The notes beneath the pieces were generated by a model. The model was not told the DNA's origin. It searched no databases and was given only the letters and a program-made list of their open reading frames with translations. The translations under genes were made by a program, and so were the position numbers. DNA of 9,050 nucleotides from Solirubrobacteraceae bacterium. GTDB lineage: Bacteria; Actinomycetota; Thermoleophilia; Solirubrobacterales; Solirubrobacteraceae. Every line of letters begins with the position of its first letter. The stretch's first letter is position 1. The DNA is taken from NCBI GenBank assembly GCA_030151725.1, contig JASLDD010000093.1, positions 1 through 9,050 of the forward strand. Direction: 5' to 3'. Positions 1 to 5,427 of this stretch are shown here, piece after piece.

Positions 1-225
1 CGGACGACAAAGTCATCTATAGGCTCTCCCGCAGAGTGCCCGCCGGCTCGTCAACCAAGCCGTATTCCTGGCGCTCATCGTCTCAGACCCCGACAACATC
101 CAAGCGCAGCTGACGCCCCTGTTTGAGACGCTGCTCATACAAGAGCTACGCGCCGCCAGGGAAGCCGCTCCGAACGACCAGAGACAGGCCAGGACCGGCA
201 AGCATAAGAACGGACGGCCTGAAAA

Positions 226-260
226 CGAACCCCGACCCCGATTTTCGGGGCCGGGGTTCG
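226..260. repeat. Long hairpin in recombinase tail (16-bp arms)
   Basis: The arms at 226-241 and 245-260 are inverted complements with one mismatch, separated by a 3-nt TTT loop. The structure is very GC-rich and lies 16 bp before the putative attachment core at 277-292. It could act as a transcription terminator or be a structural part of the recombination region, but there is no following T-tract. No counterpart is seen beside the second copy of the core at 6898. Confidence 0.6.
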
Positions 261-276
261 TACATAGGTCATATGG

Positions 277-292
277 CGGGAGCGACGGGGGT
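277..292. repeat. Left copy of 16-bp direct repeat (putative att core)
   Basis: This is identical over 16 bp to 6898-6913, and the bases flanking the repeat differ. Its reverse complement ends in a CCCGTCGCTCC-type string resembling the 3' acceptor half of some tRNAs. The core could therefore descend from a tRNA-borne attachment site, but no intact tRNA is visible here. Confidence 0.45.
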
Positions 293-333
293 CGCTTCCG
301 CGTTTGTTGCCTCTCGGGGATTGAGATTCGTGT

Positions 334-750
334 TTAGAGGTCGAGCGCGTCGAGAAGATTGCCTGTTGTCACGACGTGCACGCTCGCGATCGAGAAGTCC
401 TTGTCCTGCGACCAGACCGGCACCTCGAGCGCAAGCGCAAGCGCCAGGGTCGGCCAGTCGTCGGGGTCGCGTGATCCGATACGCGCCAGCGCCTCGTCGC
501 GCCGCGGCTCGTAGACATAGGGGGGCTGCCAGTCGATGGGCATTGCTAGCAGCGCCGCGTAGAGCAGCGACGGGTCGAGCTTTCGCTTGGTAGCGAGTCT
601 TGGGATGTGACGGTATATCTCCCTAGCGACAGCCTCCGCGGAGACGCACGCGGGTCCGCGAGGAGAGGCGATGACGAGGCGGGCTCTGCCACCGATCAAT
701 GCCGAGAGTACGACGTTCGCGTCAGCTACTACGACGGCTGGCGGCGAAAT
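334..750 (-). CDS. PIN-domain ribonuclease toxin (VapC-like)
   Basis: This is the toxin of a type II TA pair, predicted to be a metal-dependent RNase. The reading frame contains VVADANVVLSALI, the first PIN beta-strand with its catalytic Asp, then an EAVAREI helix with a candidate acidic residue. The C-terminal block RDPDDWPTLALALALEVPVW and WSQDKDF carries the later acidic cluster. The only ordinary start codon is a TTG at 697-699, which lies after the first Asp and would delete it. The frame stays open upstream to a TGA at 772-774, and ATT at 748-750 is the nearest possible start. A GTC sits where many homologues would have GTG, so the start may be mutated. The true N-terminus overlaps the end of the antitoxin gene (stop at 722-724). 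The family call is firm; the start and activity are not. Confidence 0.8.
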   Translation of the reverse strand: MSPPAVVVADANVVLSALIGGRARLVIASPRGPACVSAEAVAREIYRHIPRLATKRKLDPSLLYAALLAMPIDWQPPYVYEPRRDEALARIGSRDPDDWPTLALALALEVPVWSQDKDFSIASVHVVTTGNLLDALDL

Positions 751-976
751 CGTCCAAGACCTCCGACTCGCTCACACCCTGCGCCTCTAGCTGCGCCCCA
801 ACCTGCTCGGATAGGCGCAGGAAGACATCGCGGCGGACCTCAACCGGGAGCTCTGGTGTGTTCCAGGGCAGGAAAAAGCCAGCTGGCGTGCCTTCACGGG
901 TCACCAGGATCACGTCCTCGGAACGAAACATCTCCGTCGCATGGTCGCGAAAGTCACGGACGGTCACAACCCTCAT
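722..976 (-). CDS. Phd/YefM-like antitoxin partner of the PIN toxin
   Basis: The 84-aa product begins MRVVTVRDFRDHATEMF and continues with DVILVTREGTPAGFFLPW. This is the pattern of Phd/YefM (prevent-host-death) antitoxins: an N-terminal beta-hairpin DNA-binding dimer domain that ends where a conserved 'G.P.A' turn precedes a strand. The C-terminal part (about residues 45-84) should wrap the toxin. The gene starts with ATG (974-976) and has an AGGTGA-like ribosome site just upstream. It lies directly before and overlapping the PIN gene, the usual antitoxin-first order. Such proteins repress their own operon, and a repeated octamer immediately upstream (978-997) is a candidate operator. Confidence 0.82.
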   Translation of the reverse strand: MRVVTVRDFRDHATEMFRSEDVILVTREGTPAGFFLPWNTPELPVEVRRDVFLRLSEQVGAQLEAQGVSESEVLDDFAASRRSS

Positions 977-977
977 G

Positions 978-997
978 TGGTCACCTGGATGGTCACC
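978..997. promoter_or_regulatory. Tandem TGGTCACC octamers, candidate antitoxin operator
   Basis: TGGTCACC occurs at 978-985 and 990-997, so the starts are 12 bp apart, just upstream of the antitoxin start codon. Duplicate short boxes next to the start are typical of Phd/YefM autoregulation, but no binding data or promoter hexamers support this. Confidence 0.35.
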
Positions 998-1127
998 CCT
1001 TCAAGGTAGCAGCACCTAGATTCTGGGCGTCGAAAGCTGCAATCGGGCAGCTGGGAACCAGATTCCGAGCAGCAGAACCCAGCTTCTAGTACGCTATCCC
1101 CGATTTTCGGCTACTGGAGATCCTATT

Positions 1128-1526
1128 TTGGATGCTGCCATAAACACCGGACGGATAAGGGAACGTGTACGCGCACTCTCGAAGTCGCTGCTCGGCGCCC
1201 AGTTCCGGGCGGAGATCGCGGCCTTTATCGCCGAAGGTGAGCCTCCCTTCTGGGCCAGGCAGGTGGCGTCGCAGCTCGGGATTCCAGAGAACAAGGTCGC
1301 CGCAGAGCTTTCGCGATTCGCCCACGATGGCCTTCTCGTTGCAATATCCGTTGCAGTTTGGGATCGAAGGAAGCTCTACGAGCGCAGTCCTACCGCGTCG
1401 ATGTACTGGCGCAGCGCGTACGAGCTCTTGGAACGCGCAGCCGCGGACGAGGCAAACCGTGCTGGGGTGAGCACGAGTAGTGCTCTACGCGCCTATCTCG
1501 ACGAGGTACGAGAGGAGGTGCGGTGA
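1128..1526 (+). CDS. Winged-helix DNA-binding protein, unknown regulon
   Basis: This is a 132-aa protein starting at TTG 1128, chosen because GGAGA at 1116-1120 gives a good Shine-Dalgarno spacing of 7 nt. The segment FWARQVASQLGIPENKVAAE and the following LSRFAHDGLLV (about residues 42-70) fits a winged helix-turn-helix: helix 2, turn, recognition helix, then the start of the wing. The C-terminal third is helical (YELLERAAADEANRAGV, then LRAYLDEVREEV) and could mediate dimerisation. The last codons overlap the GTG of the next gene by 4 nt (GTGA), so the two are co-translated. The family is not recognised more precisely. It could be the DNA-binding partner of the downstream protein. Confidence 0.72.
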   Translation: MDAAINTGRIRERVRALSKSLLGAQFRAEIAAFIAEGEPPFWARQVASQLGIPENKVAAELSRFAHDGLLVAISVAVWDRRKLYERSPTASMYWRSAYELLERAAADEANRAGVSTSSALRAYLDEVREEVR

Positions 1527-1939
1527 ATCGTCAAGCAGCTGCCGCACTTGTGCTTGAGGTCACTGCGGGCGTGGCTGCTCAGACGAGCGGTATAGGAGGC
1601 CTCGACGTGACCATAGGAGCGGCCGCTACATTCGTCGCGACATCAGCCTATCTCGTCATCGATGCTAAGCGGCTGCCGCTGTCGGAGCGGATTCGCCACT
1701 TTGCAGCCGATCGACACGCGACGGAGCCTCCGCTCGCTGACACGAGCGCCCGCGACGAGCACAAGCTCGACGCTATCGAGTGCTTCGAGGAGCAGTTCGG
1801 CGCTGACGTCAGGGCAGCCCTGCGACGCCTCCGCAAGGGCGGAGAGCTCGGGAGACGTGAGGAGCGACGACTCGGATCGCCCGACTCGCTGGTCGCCATC
1901 GAAGACCTAGCCGATCGCCTGCACGAACTAGGCCTTTGA
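1523..1939 (+). CDS. Hypothetical protein with hydrophobic N-terminus
   Basis: This is a 138-aa protein starting at GTG 1523, preceded by AGAGGAGG at 1511-1518 and overlapping the winged-helix gene by 4 nt. The first ~45 residues are rich in Ala, Val, Ile and Gly, with a stretch IGAAATFVATSAYLVI that could be one membrane helix or a buried core. The rest is charged and helical (HKLDAIECFEEQFGADVRAA, then a basic RRLRKGGELGRREERRL). No catalytic motif or known family is recognised. The coupling with an HTH protein suggests a two-gene module, perhaps a regulator with an associated effector or antagonist; this is inference only. The gene converges on the Fic gene ending at 1969, with 29 bp between and no clear terminator. 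Confidence 0.62.
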   Translation: MNRQAAAALVLEVTAGVAAQTSGIGGLDVTIGAAATFVATSAYLVIDAKRLPLSERIRHFAADRHATEPPLADTSARDEHKLDAIECFEEQFGADVRAALRRLRKGGELGRREERRLGSPDSLVAIEDLADRLHELGL

Positions 1940-1968
1940 AGATGGAGCGCGGTGCTGGAGTCTCAAGG

Positions 1969-2379
1969 TCAGCTCCCCCCAGACCAATCAACCCGCCCCT
2001 CAAGCCACCTCAAGATCGCCTCTTTACTAGATGTACCCGCCGCGATCTGTTCGACCATCGCGACATCGACGTCTGGGCTTGGACCCCGAAAGGGGAAGCC
2101 GTTGCACTCGAGAAACCAAGCTGTCAACAAGAACGCCACCCTCTTGTTTCCATCGGGTAGCGGATGGTTTCGCACCATGTGCTCTAGAAGAACGGCCGCC
2201 TTTTCCGCAAGCGACGCATAAACCTCGTGGTCGCCAAACCCCGCACGAGGCGCTGCCAAGGCTGAGTCGGCGAGACCAATAGTCGGATAGCGCGCTACCA
2301 CGTCAGGCCGACTCCCGACGACGACCGCTGCGACATCGCAGAAATCTCCGAACTCCGGGTACACAACCCGGCCGCTCAC
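1969..2379 (-). CDS. doc: Doc-type Fic-domain toxin
   Basis: This is a 136-aa protein of the usual Doc length. The Fic motif is HPLPDGNKRVA at about residues 72-82, with catalytic His72 and the Asn-Lys-Arg ending typical of Doc rather than the GNGR ending of AMPylating Fic proteins. P1 Doc phosphorylates EF-Tu, so a similar translation-blocking kinase role is the family expectation. The motif Phe (HPF) is replaced by Leu here. The flanking sequence LLEHMVRN and FLLTAWFLECNGF also fits. The start is GTG at 2377-2379, 3 nt after the stop of a 55-aa gene on the same strand, which in turn follows a Phd-like gene. The toxin is therefore the third gene of the set, not directly adjacent to Phd. Confidence 0.85.
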   Translation of the reverse strand: MSGRVVYPEFGDFCDVAAVVVGSRPDVVARYPTIGLADSALAAPRAGFGDHEVYASLAEKAAVLLEHMVRNHPLPDGNKRVAFLLTAWFLECNGFPFRGPSPDVDVAMVEQIAAGTSSKEAILRWLEGRVDWSGGS

Positions 2380-2382
2380 GAG

Positions 2383-2550
2383 CTACCCGCCGAGACGGCG
2401 CACGGTCTCACGGTGTTCCTCGATAAGGCGGGCGATCACGTCAGCGCGCGCCTTGCCAGTCCCCGGAAACCCGCGAGGCAGCCCGACGGACTCGCCCAGC
2501 TTACGAACACTGGATGTCTCGCTCGGGTCATCCCCTGCCTCATCAGCCAC
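2383..2550 (-). CDS. 55-aa small protein between Phd-like and Doc genes
   Basis: The frame opens at GTG 2548-2550 (an in-frame TAA lies just upstream at 2560-2562) and ends at TAG 2383-2385, 3 nt before the Doc start. The product begins MADEAGDDPSETSSVRKLGE, has a Gly/Pro-rich centre (GLPRGFPGTGKARA) and ends in a helix, VIARLIEEHRETVRRLGG. It is acidic at the front and basic in the middle. It does not show the [ST]xxxE[GN] inhibitory motif of class I Fic antitoxins convincingly. Tight spacing and shared orientation make it a real-gene candidate and a possible antitoxin or adaptor for Doc. No good ribosome site is seen before the GTG. Confidence 0.55.
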   Translation of the reverse strand: MADEAGDDPSETSSVRKLGESVGLPRGFPGTGKARADVIARLIEEHRETVRRLGG

Positions 2551-2587
2551 GGCCGCAGTTTAGCTAGGCCCGCCCAGACTGCCGAGG

Positions 2588-2803
2588 CTACGGCGAGTCG
2601 CCGACGTGGCCGATGAGGAGTTGCTCGTACCGGGCTATCGAGACGAGCACTGCGCGAGGCTCGCTACGGTTCGTGATCACGAGTTGGTCAGCCTCTCCTG
2701 ATTCCAATCGTCGCAGAGCCTGAGGCAACTCACGCGCAGCTGTCTTCGCTGGGAGCAACTCGTCTAGTCGTACACGCAGGCTCAAAATCCCGTACCTTCC
2801 CAT
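2588..2803 (-). CDS. Phd/YefM-like antitoxin of the Doc module
   Basis: This is a 71-aa protein starting with ATG at 2801-2803. After an N-terminal stretch the sequence LDELLPAKTAARELPQALRR fits the first helices of the Phd/YefM fold, and DQLVITNRSEPRAVLVSIARYEQL fits the conserved beta-turn-beta and following helix. The tail after YEQLL is short (about 10 residues), so the toxin-wrapping region may be small. It is the first gene of a minus-strand set with the 55-aa gene and Doc, and 37 nt separate it from the 55-aa start. The palindromes between this gene and the divergent gene at 2964 are likely operator sites. Confidence 0.75.
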   Translation of the reverse strand: MGRYGILSLRVRLDELLPAKTAARELPQALRRLESGEADQLVITNRSEPRAVLVSIARYEQLLIGHVGDSP

Positions 2804-2876
2804 GGATGGCCACCGTTGCCCCGAAGGCTAGCCCAGCGTTCGGGCGGCACTTCTGAAGCGCCCTTTTGTGCGCCTT

Positions 2877-2914
2877 TTAATGTGCGTCGTCCGGGACGCA
2901 CATTAAGGTGCACC
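2877..2914. promoter_or_regulatory. Palindromes in divergent TA promoter region
   Basis: TTAATGTGCGTC (2877-2888) and GACGCACATTAA (2895-2906) form perfect 12-bp arms around a 6-nt loop. They are followed at once by the perfect octamer palindrome GGTGCACC (2907-2914). The cluster lies between the divergent Phd-like gene (start 2803) and the small gene at 2964. It is therefore better explained as a shared or paired operator than as a terminator, since no gene ends here. Weakly related strings (gcgcccttttgtgcgcc) lie just to the left at about 2859-2874. Confidence 0.55.
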
Positions 2915-2963
2915 ACCGAATGATTGGTATCACTAGATTTTGTCTCGCACTGAGGTCCGGCCC

Positions 2964-3149
2964 GTGCGACACGAGATCTCGGTAAGCCGCCTAGCACGCA
3001 GCGCAGGCCTTGACGCTGACGATGTCCTGCTCGCCTTGATCGACCGGGGCGTTGAGATCGACGATCCCGATCAGCCTGTCAGCGGCCCCGAGTGGAAGGC
3101 CGCGCGAGCTGCAATCCGCGAAATGCGAGGCGGACCGCGTTTGATCTGA
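2964..3149 (+). CDS. Small IF2-N-like protein, probable antitoxin
   Basis: This is a 61-aa protein. I chose GTG 2964 because GAGGT at 2952-2956 lies 7 nt upstream; a TTG at 2940 in the same frame has no ribosome site. The body, EISVSRLARSAGLDADDVLL followed by ALIDRGVEIDDPDQPV, resembles the small three-helix IF2-N type fold: 'V..LA...G....VL..L...G'. A basic helix, EWKAARAAIREMRGG, closes it. Its stop is 57 nt before the Fic start and in the same frame. Because it precedes a Fic toxin in the antitoxin position, an antitoxin or DNA-binding role is inferred. IF2-N domains are small nucleic-acid or protein binding modules, so either is possible. Confidence 0.6.
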   Translation: MRHEISVSRLARSAGLDADDVLLALIDRGVEIDDPDQPVSGPEWKAARAAIREMRGGPRLI

Positions 3150-3206
3150 CAAGAGACGCCTCCAGCCGCCGAAGCGCCCAGCATCGACCCACAGGTCCGC
3201 TCGGCG

Positions 3207-4022
3207 ATGCTCCACTGCACCCTCTCGGTCGATGAGGTTCGCATGATCCACGAACGGCTGTGCGAGGATTTTGCCCAGACATCCGACCCGATAGATCCTC
3301 CCGGTGTCCGAAGCGAGAGCCTGTTGGAGTCGGCCGTCAATCGCCAGACGAGCGGCTTCGAAGATCGACTCAAGTACCACGAGCCAGTCGTCAATGCCGC
3401 AACTCTTCTGTACGGCATTTGCAACGACCACCCGTTTCACAATGGAAATAAGCGCACAGCACTCGTGGCGACCCTTGCGCATCTCGACCGGAACAATCTC
3501 GTGCTCAAGGACACGAAGCAGCGCGAGATTTTTGCGCTGATGATCGCTGTCGCGGATCATAAACTCCTCACGAACCAGATCAAGATAGGAAGGGACACGC
3601 ACGCCGTGCCACGACGCGGCACGGCCGACGAGGAGGTTCTTGCCCTACGCGATTGGCTCACTCCGCGCGTCGACAAGATCACCCGCGGCGAGATACGCAT
3701 CACCTACCGAGAACTCCGCAAGATTCTTGCCCGTTTCGGCTATACGATTAAACCGGGAAAGAGCACAAAAGTCTCTATCTGCCGTTCCACCAATCCGCGG
3801 CCATCCCTGTTCGGGAAGCAAAAAATCAAGGCCGTGATGTCCATCGATTGGCATGACGACGGACGCGAGATAGCGATTGGCACTGTCAAGCACATACGAG
3901 AGACGCTCCGCCTTTGCGAGCGCGATGGTGTGACGCGCGAGACATTTTACGGAGGCGGACTGCGCGTCGATCGATTCATCAACGAGTATCGCATCGTGCT
4001 TCGAAAACTTGCGAATCGTTGA
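3207..4022 (+). CDS. Fic/Doc-family protein with HicA-like C-terminal extension
   Basis: The product is 271 aa, about twice the length of Doc. Residues 1-125 form a Doc-type Fic domain: LSVDEVRMIHERL at the front, then VVNAATLLYGICNDHPFHNG leading into HPFHNGNKRTAL with His75 and the NKR signature. Loss of the acidic residue before Gly (Asn79) is tolerated in Doc-like motifs. Residues about 150-271 are an extra module. ITYRELRKILARFGYTI with a Gly-Lys-rich loop, and later IAIGTVKHIRETLRLC followed by TRETFYGG, look like the helix-strand pattern and GTL..IL.. segment of HicA-type dsRBD-fold toxins. The HicA catalytic His (GSHH) is absent. ATG 3207 fits the Doc N-terminus, but its ribosome site is weak. 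The linker from the upstream stop is open and in the same frame. Confidence 0.75.
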   Translation: MLHCTLSVDEVRMIHERLCEDFAQTSDPIDPPGVRSESLLESAVNRQTSGFEDRLKYHEPVVNAATLLYGICNDHPFHNGNKRTALVATLAHLDRNNLVLKDTKQREIFALMIAVADHKLLTNQIKIGRDTHAVPRRGTADEEVLALRDWLTPRVDKITRGEIRITYRELRKILARFGYTIKPGKSTKVSICRSTNPRPSLFGKQKIKAVMSIDWHDDGREIAIGTVKHIRETLRLCERDGVTRETFYGGGLRVDRFINEYRIVLRKLANR

Positions 4023-4217
4023 TCGCCTAGAACCGACTTGGATTACTCCTCGCCTCGACCTTGAGATCCCCCGCGGCCGAGACGAGCGCTGAAGACGCCC
4101 GCCTCGGCCTGTGACGCCGAAGGAATACGGCCTTCGATGCCACGACCGAAACCGTAGCTCCCCTGCGGTCTCGCGTCGCGCTCGTCTGCGCCCTTTCCTG
4201 CGGCGGAAAGGAGCCCC

Positions 4218-4481
4218 ATGAGTGCCACATGCTGCGCCGCCAACGAGATGACGCCCGCCGAGCGTGAGGACCAGCGCGACAAAATGATTCTGCACGTCCT
4301 GTGCGACGAGCTTGTGCCGTGGACGGTCGAGGAGATCGGGCGCGAGCTGGACAGCCCCAATGACGTGATCGACGGCGTGGGCCGGCTCGCCCGTACGGGC
4401 CTGGTGCATCGTCTCGGCGAGTTCGTGTTCCCAACCCGAGCAGCGCGGCGGGCGGGCGAAATCGAGGTCGGCACGCTCTGA
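4218..4481 (+). CDS. Small winged-helix protein, possible recombination directionality factor
   Basis: This is an 87-aa protein starting at ATG 4218 with the strong ribosome site GGAAAGGAG just upstream. Residues 10-85 look like a winged helix: TPAEREDQRDKMILHVLC, then WTVEEIGRELDSPNDVIDGV as helix-turn-helix, then LARTGLVHRLGEFVFPTRAA as recognition-helix end and wing. It begins a two-gene unit; its TGA is directly followed by the GTG of the XRE/sigma-like gene with no gap. Small HTH proteins next to a recombinase often control excision or recombinase expression, which is my inference here. The 195 bp before it (4023-4217) show no supported gene or clear promoter. Confidence 0.7.
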   Translation: MSATCCAANEMTPAEREDQRDKMILHVLCDELVPWTVEEIGRELDSPNDVIDGVGRLARTGLVHRLGEFVFPTRAARRAGEIEVGTL

Positions 4482-4928
4482 GTGAGCGATCTGTCAGTGC
4501 GCCGTCAGCGCTCACCCGTCAACTCCGCGCCCGAGCTTGGCCGCGTCCTGCAAGAACGGCGCGGCGAGCTACGGCTCAGCCGCGAGGGCGTCTCGCGCCT
4601 GACGGGCGTAGAGCCCGCCGTCCTTTCGGGCCTCGAAACGGGCGACGGCACGATCTCCTTGCAGGTCGCTCTGCTGATCGTGCAGGCGCTCGGCTTGGAC
4701 ATTTCGGTCGAGCCAATCCGCACCCACGCGCCAGAAGCGCGCGAGTACGACATGTTCCGGCTCCGTGCCGTGGAGGGTTTGACGCTTGAAGAGATCGCCG
4801 TCCGGCACGGCCTGCACCGGGAGCGCGTACGGCAGATCCTCCGCGCGCACTTCCGCCTCGGAGAACCATGGACCGCCAACGCTCGGCGCAAAGCACGAGC
4901 GAAAGCACGGCGCGGTCGCGGGCAGTGA
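4482..4928 (+). CDS. Regulator with XRE-type HTH plus sigma-4-like HTH
   Basis: This is a 148-aa protein starting with GTG directly after the stop of the preceding gene. Residues about 19-76 match an XRE/Cro-type HTH: LGRVLQERRGELRLSREGVS, then LTGVEPAVLSGLETGDGTIS, then LIVQALGLDISV. Residues about 93-120 hold a second HTH resembling sigma-70 region 4: LRAVEGLTLEEIAVRHGL then HRERVRQILRAHF, where ERVRQI is the classic region 4 recognition-helix ending. The tail (132-148) is very basic and probably contacts DNA or RNA. No region 2 is present, so it is not a complete sigma factor. It may repress the element or activate the recombinase operon downstream. The tandem arrangement is uncommon but legible. 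Confidence 0.78.
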   Translation: MSDLSVRRQRSPVNSAPELGRVLQERRGELRLSREGVSRLTGVEPAVLSGLETGDGTISLQVALLIVQALGLDISVEPIRTHAPEAREYDMFRLRAVEGLTLEEIAVRHGLHRERVRQILRAHFRLGEPWTANARRKARAKARRGRGQ

Positions 4929-5314
4929 GAACGCGAGTCCGGACCCCGGCTCGTTTCCGCCCTCGCATCCGTCCTCGTTTCCGTCCTCCGATCCGCCCTC
5001 GCATGATGAAACGAGGACCCAGAAACCAAAGAAACCACTGCAAATCAGCAATATCCGGGAAGACGAAAGTACCCCGATAAGTATGGCTCAGGAAGAAAAA
5101 GTCTGATCAAAGTGAGGGTGCTGCTGTAACCAAAAGCGGGGTTGAGGCACCTTCTTCCCTTGCCAAAGGTCTCTCACCGACGCCTACACATTGACCGCAC
5201 ATGCACAAAGGACTGCCAAACCAGCGCAGCAGCCGACTCGTTCTGCCAGGACGTTCAGGCCCACGCATCGCCCTGCACTGATCGATCACCACGACGACCA
5301 AGGAGGCTCAGCAA
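4929..5314. other. 386-bp spacer with short repeats, no supported gene
   Basis: Two imperfect 24-bp direct repeats (about 4951-4974 and 4975-4998, starting TCGTTTCCG) sit at the left. An 11-bp inverted repeat (GTCCTCGTTTC at 4971-4981, complement at 5008-5018, 26-nt spacer) overlaps the second. From about 5019 to 5300 the GC content is lower and codon bias is absent. Open frames there are low-complexity or lack starts. It presumably holds the promoter for the recombinase, but I cannot place hexamers with confidence. Confidence 0.5.
4951..5018. repeat. Tandem 24-bp repeat with overlapping inverted repeat
   Basis: Copy 1 starts TCGTTTCCGCCCTCGCATCC at 4951 and copy 2 starts TCGTTTCCGTCCTCCGATCC at 4975. 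The arms 4971-4981 and 5008-5018 are exact complements. It lies 23 bp after the XRE/sigma-like gene and 300 bp before the recombinase. It could be a regulator binding array or a weak terminator without a T-tract. Confidence 0.45.
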
Positions 5315-5427
5315 ATGTCCGCCGCAACGACTCCCCCGATCCAGCGCTCCTCGACTTCGCCAACTGGTTCGCCGACTGGTGGCTGCACAGAGGACGCGAC
5401 CTCACCGACCTCTCCCGGCATGACTGA
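5315..5427 (+). CDS. Possible tiny leader ORF with frameshift, coupled to recombinase
   Basis: A strong ribosome site (AAGGAGG, about 5300-5306) lies 8 nt before ATG 5315. The ATG frame gives a Ser/Thr/Pro-rich, low-GC3 stretch. From about 5337 the neighbouring frame has near-uniform C or G third positions and reads DPALLDFANWFADWW, then LHRGRDLTDLSRHD, ending TGA 5425-5427. That TGA overlaps ATG 5420 of the recombinase in ATGACTGA, a typical coupling junction. A -1 step in the C5 run at 5332-5336 would join start and body into a ~37-aa product. This could be a sequencing error, a mutation or recoding. If it is wrong, ATG 5315 may simply begin a longer recombinase. Confidence 0.4.

Larger units (their letters stand above)
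1..337 (+). pseudogene. Degenerate 3' end of a large serine recombinase
   Basis: The +2 frame reads through a recombinase-like C-terminal segment (roughly 41-140) containing ARRLVNQAVFLALIVSDP followed by a run ending TPLFETLL. This resembles the segment after the coiled coil of large serine recombinases and lines up in kind with RRLILSLFAQVW in the second recombinase of this window. The frame has a TAG at 20-22. The +3 frame just before it reads DDKVIYR, which would join smoothly to ALPQSARRLVNQ after a 1-nt deletion near 28-31, so the remnant looks frameshifted. Near 220-290 a second frame change is possible: the +3 frame reads NPDPDFRGRGS and then MAGATGV, the kind of tail seen on actinobacterial recombinases. 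The +2 frame ends at the TAG at 335-337. The rest of the gene lies left of the window. Identity rests on remembered family patterns, with no alignment. Confidence 0.5.

Noticed and set aside
277..292. tRNA gene at the att core
   Set aside because: Only an acceptor-like string is visible. No cloverleaf arms or anticodon loop can be formed around it.
123..593. Long plus-strand open frame opposite the PIN toxin
   Set aside because: Its product is Arg/Ala/Ser-rich with no fold signal, and it is antisense to a recognised PIN gene. Only its first part may carry part of the recombinase tail.
607..1089. Plus-strand open frame over the PIN/antitoxin pair
   Set aside because: Low-complexity Arg/Pro/Ser composition, antisense to the recognised antitoxin.
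3645..4409. 254-aa minus-strand open frame
   Set aside because: It spans the Fic C-terminus, the gap and the winged-helix gene on the opposite strand. Arg-rich with no motifs; a shadow of high-GC coding DNA.
4043..4474. Minus-strand frame covering the 4023-4217 gap
   Set aside because: Arg/Ser/Pro-rich and antisense to the winged-helix gene with its strong ribosome site.
4951..5018. CRISPR array
   Set aside because: Only two imperfect adjacent 24-bp units with no spacers, and no cas genes.
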